From the NCBI RefSeq assembly GCF_018398875.1, contig NZ_JAGWDK010000005.1, positions 124,001 through 188,000 of the forward strand: a stretch of DNA of 64,000 bases. The letters run 5' to 3'. A program made the position numbers and the translations under genes. Every line of letters starts with the position of its first letter. The first letter of the stretch is position 1. Below the pieces are notes generated by a model. It searched no databases, was not told the DNA's origin, and saw only the letters and a list, made by a program, of their open reading frames with translations. This DNA is from Bradyrhizobium sp. sGM-13. GTDB taxonomy: Bacteria > Pseudomonadota > Alphaproteobacteria > Rhizobiales > Xanthobacteraceae. Shown here piece after piece: positions 58,828 through 64,000 of the stretch.

Positions 58828-60261
58828 ATGGCCGAGAATATCGACGTTGCCCAAGCCGAGGCGCGGTCAGCGCAACGCTCCGTGCTCGACCATCTCCTGA
58901 TGCGGGACGAGGAGGGGCAGCTCCGACGCGAGTTTGTCGAGGAGATTACGCGCGCCATCCATGCTGCCGACCGGCCGTTGTTGTGCGAGGTGGTGGCGGA
59001 ACTACACGAGGCCGATCTCGGCGATTTGATCGCGGCCCTCGAGCCCGAAGACCGCGTCACCCTCGTCGAGATCACGGGCACCGATTTCGACTTCTCGGCG
59101 CTCAACGAGGTCGACGACGCTGTCCGCGAGGAGATCCTCGAGGAGCTCGAGCCGGAAACGGTTGCCGAGGGCGTTCGCGAACTGGAGTCCGACGACGCCG
59201 TCCAGTTGCTCCAGGGCCTCGACGAGGAGGACCAGGAAGAGATCCTCGAAAGGCTGCCGCCGCCCGAACGCGTCGCGATCGAGCGCGTGCTGCTCTATCC
59301 GGAAAATTCCGCCGGCCGCCGGATGCAGACCGCGTTTATCTCGGTGCCGCCGGATTGGACGGTCGGGCAGGCGATCGACTACATGCGCGACACGCCCGAT
59401 CTGCCTGACCGCTTCTACGAGATCTACGCGGTCGATTCCGAACAGCACTGGCAGGGTGCGGTTTCGCTCGACACGCTGTTGCGGGCACGCCGCCCGGTGC
59501 CGCTTGTCGACCTGATCGAGGAAGACCGTCGCCGCGTCTCCGTGCTCGACGACCAGGAAGAGGTCGCGCGGATGTTCGGCAAGTACAATCTGGTTGCGGC
59601 CCCCGTCGTCGACACGACCAACCGGCTGGTCGGCGTCATCACCATCGACGACGTCGTCGACGTCATCGAGGAAGAGGCCGATGAAGACCTGAAGGCGCTC
59701 GGCGGCGTCACCAGCGACGAAGAATTGTCCGACAATGTCTGGACCATCGCACGCGGCCGATTCAATTGGCTCCTGGTCAATCTGGCGACCGCGTTTCTGG
59801 CGTCCTCCGTGCTCGGCCTGTTCGAGGGTCAGCTCGAGAAGATGGTGGCGCTCGCCGTGCTCGCACCGATCGTGGCGAGCCAAGGCGGCAATGCCGCGAC
59901 CCAGACCATGACGGTAGCGGTGCGGGCGCTGGCGACCCGCGAACTCGGTTCCAACAACGCCTTCCGCGTCGTCCTGCGCGAGGCGATGGTCGGCCTCGTC
60001 AACGGTCTCGCTTTTGCCGTCATCACGGGCGTCGCTGCGGTGGCATGGTTCAAGATCCCCGGCCTGGGCGTCGTGATCGGCCTCGCCATCATCTGCAACC
60101 TGGTGGCCGGCGCGCTCGGCGGCATCCTGATCCCGATGGTGCTGGATCGGGTGCGCGCCGATCCGGCGGTGGCGTCGGGAACTTTCGTCACGACGATTAC
60201 CGACGTGGTCGGCTTCTTCTCGTTTCTCGGCATCGCCACGCTGTGGTTCGGACTGAAGTAG
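58828..60261 (+). CDS. mgtE: Magnesium transporter MgtE
   Basis: 477 aa. N-terminal acidic superhelical domain (LHEADLGDLIAALEPEDRVT repeats, about residues 45-150), two CBS domains (AFISVPPDWTVGQAIDYM; NLVAAPVVDTTNRLVGVITI), then five transmembrane helices with the pore motif (LAPIVASQGGNAATQT). The standard full-length MgtE layout. Mg2+ channel gated by Mg2+ binding to the N and CBS domains. No Mg riboswitch is evident in the 106-bp upstream gap. Confidence 0.95.
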   Translation: MAENIDVAQAEARSAQRSVLDHLLMRDEEGQLRREFVEEITRAIHAADRPLLCEVVAELHEADLGDLIAALEPEDRVTLVEITGTDFDFSALNEVDDAVREEILEELEPETVAEGVRELESDDAVQLLQGLDEEDQEEILERLPPPERVAIERVLLYPENSAGRRMQTAFISVPPDWTVGQAIDYMRDTPDLPDRFYEIYAVDSEQHWQGAVSLDTLLRARRPVPLVDLIEEDRRRVSVLDDQEEVARMFGKYNLVAAPVVDTTNRLVGVITIDDVVDVIEEEADEDLKALGGVTSDEELSDNVWTIARGRFNWLLVNLATAFLASSVLGLFEGQLEKMVALAVLAPIVASQGGNAATQTMTVAVRALATRELGSNNAFRVVLREAMVGLVNGLAFAVITGVAAVAWFKIPGLGVVIGLAIICNLVAGALGGILIPMVLDRVRADPAVASGTFVTTITDVVGFFSFLGIATLWFGLK

Positions 60262-60265
60262 CGTA

Positions 60266-60332
60266 GCGTTTTCAAGCGAAAGCCTGCCCGGACTTGATCC
60301 GGGGTGGATTCCGGTTCGCGTGAAGAAAACGC
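60266..60332. repeat. Short palindromic repeat
   Basis: Ends GCGTTTTC (60266-60273) and GAAAACGC (60325-60332) with inner pairing (gcccggacttgatccgggg; gattccggttcgcg). I recognise 'gcgttttc-aagcgaa...ggttcgcgtgaagaaaacgcgtc' as one of the most frequent intergenic repeats in rhizobial and Bradyrhizobium genomes (recollection). Confidence 0.65.
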
Positions 60333-60407
60333 GTCGAAACGACGTCTCATTTATCGTTAATCCGACCTTAAGGCGCTTCGCCGATGATGTAGGCGCACGA
60401 GGTCAAC

Positions 60408-60785
60408 ATGCAGCGGTTGCGGCTGAAAGCGGACGGGCGGATCGTCGAACTGCGTGACGGGCAGGAGTTCCCGCTCGTGCCGACGATGCCCGGGCTCGCG
60501 CTGGCGATGCCCGGGCTCGCGCCGGCGCAGCCTTCAACCGTGACCGTCATGCCCGGCGCGCCGAGCGAAACCGCCGCACTGCCTGCCGTGCGCGACCTTC
60601 GTCGTCGCGCCTGCCTGACCCAGATCGAATTCGCGGCGCGGCTCGGCGTGCCCGTCGAAACCATCCGGAACTGGGAGCAGGGCAAGCGCGTGCCGCGCGG
60701 GCCTGCGCGGGCGCTGCTCGCGGTGATCGCCCATTCGCCGGAAACCGTTTTCGCCGCGCTGGCCACGGAACCGGAGTCCGCCTAG
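60408..60785 (+). CDS. XRE-family helix-turn-helix protein
   Basis: 125 aa. The C-terminal ~60 residues are a helix-turn-helix (RRRACLTQIEFAARLGVPVE, TIRNWEQGKRVPRGPARALL). The N-terminal ~40 residues are a small beta segment (RLKADGRIVELRDGQEFPLV). Between them lies an exact-type tandem duplication of 21 bp (60486-60527, one base differing) encoding MPGLALA MPGLAPA. Probable DNA-binding regulator; target unknown. Confidence 0.8.
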   Translation: MQRLRLKADGRIVELRDGQEFPLVPTMPGLALAMPGLAPAQPSTVTVMPGAPSETAALPAVRDLRRRACLTQIEFAARLGVPVETIRNWEQGKRVPRGPARALLAVIAHSPETVFAALATEPESA

Positions 60786-60897
60786 CGCTTATTTGGTGCG
60801 TTTCTCACGCGTACCGGAATTCGCTCCGCTCGAAACGCCATCTGCTGGCACGACTGTTTCCGCAGCCCATAATGGGAACGGTCCGCGGATACAACCA

Positions 60898-61716
60898 ATG
60901 CTGTTTGTCGAAGCCAATGGCGCAAAAATTCCGGCGATCGGGCTGGGTACCTGGGAATTACGCGGACGCACCTGCGCGCGGATCATCGAGCAGGCATTGC
61001 GGCTCGGCTATCGCCACATCGACACCGCACAGATGTATGACAATGAACGCGAGGTCGGCGAGGGGCTGCGGGCTGCGGGCGTGAAGCGCGATCAGGTTTT
61101 TCTCACCACCAAGGTCTGGCCCTCGCATTTCGCGCCCCATGACCTGGAACGTTCCGCCAAGGAAAGCCTGGTGCGGCTGCGCCTGACCGAGGTCGATCTG
61201 TTGCTGTTGCACTGGCCGAACCCGCAGGTGCCGCTGGTCGAGACGCTGGGCGCGCTGGCACGGGTCAGGCAGCAGGGCCTCGCCCGCCATATCGGCGTGT
61301 CCAATTTCACCGTGGCCTTGATCGAGGAGGCGGTGGCGGCATGCCCGGAACCGCTGGTCTGCGACCAGGTCGAGTACCATCCCTATCTCGACCAGACCAA
61401 GGTAAGGGAGGCTTGCGCACGTCACGGCATGGCGCTGGTGGCCTATAGCCCCGTCGCCAAGGGGCGCATCAAAAGCGATCGCGCGATGCAGCGGATTGGT
61501 GACCGCTATCGCAAGACGGCGGCGCAAATCTGCCTGCGCTGGATGGTGCAGCAGGGCGTGGCGGCAATTCCACGCACCTCGAAACTCGAACGGCTCTCGG
61601 AGAACATCGAGATCTTCGATTTCGAGCTGTCGGACGAAGACATGCAGGAGATTTCCGCCATGGGCAGCGCCGGCGGCCAGCTCACCGATTTCGGCTTCGC
61701 GCCGAAATGGGATTGA
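60898..61716 (+). CDS. Aldo/keto reductase
   Basis: 272 aa from ATG 60898 (an upstream GTG at 60793 is open but adds unusual sequence). The AKR (beta/alpha)8 barrel has the catalytic tetrad in IDTAQMYDNE (Asp, Tyr), FLTTKVW (Lys) and LLLLHWPNP (His). NADPH-site residues are in VAAIPRTSKLERLSEN. Length and start (IPAIGLGTWELRG) fit the DkgA/DkgB-like group that reduces diketo acids and toxic aldehydes such as methylglyoxal. Confidence 0.9.
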   Translation: MLFVEANGAKIPAIGLGTWELRGRTCARIIEQALRLGYRHIDTAQMYDNEREVGEGLRAAGVKRDQVFLTTKVWPSHFAPHDLERSAKESLVRLRLTEVDLLLLHWPNPQVPLVETLGALARVRQQGLARHIGVSNFTVALIEEAVAACPEPLVCDQVEYHPYLDQTKVREACARHGMALVAYSPVAKGRIKSDRAMQRIGDRYRKTAAQICLRWMVQQGVAAIPRTSKLERLSENIEIFDFELSDEDMQEISAMGSAGGQLTDFGFAPKWD

Positions 61717-61776
61717 GGAGCCGCACCGCCGAACGCTATTCTGGCGACCGTAAGAGACAAACCTCATTTCGGTGCG

Positions 61777-62526
61777 ATGGAGCCGCGGCGGATCATACCT
61801 ACTGAGATCACCGCGTCGGCAGTCGCACATGTGTCGCTGCTGACGCTGTTCCTGCTGTTTTCGGAGGTGCATCCGTTCGGCTCGGTGACCGCCGAGCAGG
61901 TCCCGGTCGAGATCGTTACGCCGCAGGAAATTCCCGAACAGCCAAAGCCGGCCGAACAGCAAGCCGCTGAGACCAGGTCGGAACCGGCGCCAATCCCGCA
62001 GCCCGATTTCTCGCTGCTGGAAACGCCTGCCGCTGCCAGTCCACCGCCGCCATCACAATCGGCAGCGCCGGCCTACAAGCCGCCCGAGCCGGATATCTCG
62101 ATCAAGTATCAGGTGCTGCTGGGTTTACCGCCCGACCTCTCGCTGCAGCCGCAAGCTCCGGCACAAGCCCGCAACAAGGACGACGACAATTTCGACGGGC
62201 CGGCGACCGAAGCCGCCGACATCTCGAGCACGCTGATCGCGGAATTCCGGCGGCAACTCAAGACCTGCTCGAAACTGCCGGCCTCGCTGTCGGGCACCGA
62301 CGACGTTAGGGTCAAGCTGCGTGTCCTGATGACGCCCGACGGCAGGCTCGCCGCGGAACCGATCCTGATTGAGGCCAGCGCCTCCACGAAGGGGCCATTG
62401 CTGATGCAGGGCGCCATCCGCGCACTTTCGGCCTGCCAGCCCTATGGCATGCTGCCGGTAGACCGCTACGGCGAATGGAAGGTGCTCGACCTCAGCTTTA
62501 CGCCGCAGGATTTTACGAGCGGCTAG
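61777..62526 (+). CDS. TolA/TonB-like envelope protein
   Basis: 249 aa. One N-terminal membrane helix (SAVAHVSLLTLFLLFSEVHP), a Pro/Glu/Ala-rich periplasmic spacer (EQVPVEIVTPQEIPEQPKPA...) and a C-terminal globular domain (STLIAEFRRQLKTCSKLPAS, VKLRVLMTPDGRLAAEPILI). This matches TonB/TolA C-terminal domains, in which 'V-x-L-x-V-x-x-x-x-D-G-x-L' is typical. No tol or exb genes adjoin it. Probably energy-transducing or structural in the envelope. Confidence 0.75.
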   Translation: MEPRRIIPTEITASAVAHVSLLTLFLLFSEVHPFGSVTAEQVPVEIVTPQEIPEQPKPAEQQAAETRSEPAPIPQPDFSLLETPAAASPPPPSQSAAPAYKPPEPDISIKYQVLLGLPPDLSLQPQAPAQARNKDDDNFDGPATEAADISSTLIAEFRRQLKTCSKLPASLSGTDDVRVKLRVLMTPDGRLAAEPILIEASASTKGPLLMQGAIRALSACQPYGMLPVDRYGEWKVLDLSFTPQDFTSG

Positions 62527-62586
62527 CGACTATCGCGAATGCCGCTCGGTTCGGGAGTCCCAACCCGGGCGGCATCGGTTCGCTTC

Positions 62587-63405
62587 TCAGTCCGGATGTT
62601 CCTGCAGCGCGCGCCGGATCGCCATTTCAACCGGCGAATATTCGCCGTCCTCCCGCTCGAGCCGGATAGGTTCGGCCGGATGCAGGGGCGGCTGCGCCAT
62701 GAAGCGTGGCCTCGAACCGCGATGCGGTTGCGCGGCGTGGATCAGGAAGGGATGACATAGATAGACCGTGCCGGCCTTTCCGACGGCAAGCGCTTCCGGA
62801 CGCTCGGCCGCCACGTCGGCGAGCATCAGGTGCGACATGCCAGCTTCTCCCGCAGGCTCGAGCAGTCGCGCCATATCGAGGTGCGAGCCCACCCGGATAC
62901 GGGTCGGCGCATCCAGTTCGCCAATATCGGAAAACAGGAAGAGCATCAGCAGCGCGCGGCCACGCGATGTCACGTTGACTCGCCACGAGGCGAAATCGTT
63001 GCGCTCGCTTGGATCGTCCGACGGGCCAGGGAAGCTGAGGTCGACGTGCCAGCCGGTATCGCCGGGATCCTCGGCATGCGGGAAGCGCACCGGAAAACTG
63101 CCGAGGTCGGCGCGCGGCCGCCAGCGGCCGCTTCCGACGAGCTGATCGAAGGTTGCGTGGAGCACCGGTGTGTTCACCGCTTTCCGAAACGGCTCCTGTC
63201 CGTAATAGCCGAGCCGGATCACCGGCCGCGTCCAGGTCTTCTTGTCGAAGGGATCGCATCCGGTGTCGCGCCAGAGAATGGCGCAGGCTTCCGCGGCAAG
63301 CTGCTCGGGGAAAGCGTTGTCCAGTCGGACAAACCCGTCTTGAACAAACTGATTCAGTTGTGCGTCGCTGAGCGCGCGCACGTGTCGAATTGCATTAGAA
63401 GGCAT
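62587..63405 (-). CDS. Phytanoyl-CoA dioxygenase family protein
   Basis: 272 aa. Fe(II)/2-oxoglutarate-dependent oxygenase fold with metal-binding HxD in DTGWHVDLSFPG and a distal His in YLCHPFLIHAAQPHRGSRPR, with the 2-oxoglutarate-binding Arg in that last segment. N-terminal LSDAQLNQFVQDGFVRLDNA is the usual PhyH opening. Hydroxylates an unknown small molecule. Convergent with the TolA-like gene. Confidence 0.88.
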   Translation of the reverse strand: MPSNAIRHVRALSDAQLNQFVQDGFVRLDNAFPEQLAAEACAILWRDTGCDPFDKKTWTRPVIRLGYYGQEPFRKAVNTPVLHATFDQLVGSGRWRPRADLGSFPVRFPHAEDPGDTGWHVDLSFPGPSDDPSERNDFASWRVNVTSRGRALLMLFLFSDIGELDAPTRIRVGSHLDMARLLEPAGEAGMSHLMLADVAAERPEALAVGKAGTVYLCHPFLIHAAQPHRGSRPRFMAQPPLHPAEPIRLEREDGEYSPVEMAIRRALQEHPD

Positions 63406-63541
63406 GAAATCCTCATATCGCTTGGCCAGCCAGCATCATCGCGCGCAGCGAGAACGGGTCGGGTCATTCGGTCATTGAATCGCGCTGGCGCCGAAAACGG
63501 CACAGACGCGCTCGTTTCCGCCCGCCGGCGCGGGCAAGCCG

Positions 63542-63643
63542 TTAGTGGCTGAGGAAAAAGGCCGAAGCGATATTGAAGATGCGGATCATCATCATGGTGG
63601 CGGAGAAATAGCACAGGCGTATTGAGGCATCAATAAAGTCCAC
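63542..63643 (-). CDS. Possible 33-aa membrane peptide downstream of the DUF599 gene
   Basis: From GTG 63643: VDFIDASIRLCYFSATMMMI then RIFNIASAFFLSH, then TAA. One amphipathic or membrane helix. It begins 7 bp after the DUF599 stop, with GGGGA as the only ribosome-site candidate. Plausible as a coupled small protein, but short ORFs here are hard to judge. Confidence 0.4.
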   Translation of the reverse strand: MDFIDASIRLCYFSATMMMIRIFNIASAFFLSH

Positions 63644-63650
63644 CGGCTCG

Positions 63651-64000
63651 TCAGTTCCCCATCGCCTGCCAGGCGTTCGAGGCGAACTGCCGCCGCCAGG
63701 TCACGATCACGACGAGTGCGGTCGTGATCAGCAACACCCAGGGGCTGACGAACCAGCCGAGATAGCCGAGTGCGAAGAAGAACGCGCGCTGGCCGCGGTT
63801 GAAATGCCGCCCTGCCGCCTCGAACAGGCGCGTCGTGCGCATGACATGGGCTTCTGCTTCCGCCGTGTCGCGCTGTGACGAGGGCGGCATCGCGCCGAGC
63901 AGGATCGCGACATAGTTGAACAGACGGTATGACCAGGCGAATTTGAAGAAGGCGTAGATGAAGATCAGGATCAGCCCGACGCATTTGATCTCCCACAGCG
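63651..64000 (-). CDS. DUF599 membrane protein (5' end outside window)
   Basis: The frame is open from the right edge to a stop at 63651, about 115 residues. Reads LWEIKCVGLILIFIYAFFKF (first visible helix), then WSYRLFNYVAILLGAMPPSS, a soluble stretch with FFFALGYLGWFVSPW and a final helix (VLLITTALVVIVTWRR). The F-x-W-x-x-R-x-x-N-Y and GAMPP phrases are characteristic of DUF599. Inner-membrane protein of unknown function. The N-terminal helices lie beyond the window. Confidence 0.8.
   Translation of the reverse strand, partial: LWEIKCVGLILIFIYAFFKFAWSYRLFNYVAILLGAMPPSSQRDTAEAEAHVMRTTRLFEAAGRHFNRGQRAFFFALGYLGWFVSPWVLLITTALVVIVTWRRQFASNAWQAMGN

Noticed and set aside
1-64000. CRISPR arrays, insertion sequences, phage genes, restriction or toxin-antitoxin systems
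   Set aside because: No regularly spaced direct repeats, transposase, integrase, phage structural gene or recognisable toxin/antitoxin pair was found on either strand.

Overview
The window reads as a stretch of chromosome from a Bradyrhizobium-like alphaproteobacterium (Nitrobacteraceae). The case rests on several things seen together: uniformly GC-rich coding sequence; many small exported or single-membrane-segment proteins of kinds I know from that group; palindromic intergenic repeats of the Bradyrhizobium/Rhodopseudomonas type (2359-2487, 12554-12657, 14445-14585, 60266-60332); a ~500-bp conserved multi-copy-looking element (14590-15115); and promoter matches to the EcfG general-stress sigma factor (GGAAC-N16/17-CGTT). 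No insertion sequence, integrase, phage module or CRISPR array is visible.

Layout. 1-8.5 kb: the end of a PAS histidine kinase, small exported/unknown proteins, a VOC protein, a Tat-type lipoprotein hydrolase, two tiny overlapping membrane ORFs, and tRNA-Arg(UCG), with a 24-bp copy of part of that tRNA 3.6 kb away. 8.5-16.6 kb: a ClpP-like exported protein, DMT transporter, chemoreceptor, 1-Cys peroxiredoxin, repeats and small proteins. 16.6-21 kb: a stress-flavoured cluster (small exported protein, predicted small RNA, Crp-type regulator, PfpI, PPC protein, YciF-type ferritin-like protein), several with EcfG-like promoters. 21-28 kb: a GGDEF-EAL protein, a large hybrid kinase and an exported nuclease. 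28-31 kb: propionyl/acetyl-CoA carboxylase alpha chain, an oxaloacetate-decarboxylase-type enzyme and acylphosphatase. 31-37 kb: a decayed region with relics, an Nramp-like transporter and a rearrangement junction between two gene remnants. 37-43 kb: a second hybrid kinase behind an EcfG site, two LysR/tautomerase pairs (one regulator broken by a stop codon), lipB, fliN and tRNA-Leu(GAG). 43-55.5 kb: an accessory-looking block next to tRNA-Leu, with a methyltransferase, a nucleoside phosphorylase, a sulfur module (ArsR-rhodanese, persulfide-dioxygenase-like MBL protein, MFS transporter, cysteine desulfurase), a ruined PaaK-type ligase and several exported small proteins. 56-64 kb: two polysaccharide deacetylases (one frameshifted), mgtE, an XRE regulator, aldo/keto reductase, a TolA/TonB-like protein, phytanoyl-CoA dioxygenase and a DUF599 protein.

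The most interesting item is a predicted EcfG-driven ~73-nt RNA at 17312-17384. It has a perfect sigma-factor site, an 8-bp hairpin whose loop carries an anti-Shine-Dalgarno CCUCCC, and a strong terminator. It lies just upstream of a Crp-type gene whose own ribosome binding site is in a hairpin. The second theme is an unusual number of recent single-lesion gene breaks (near 18441, 27715, 31142, 41345, 50470, 51150 and 58178). They point either to ongoing gene loss or to assembly errors, and should be checked against reads.
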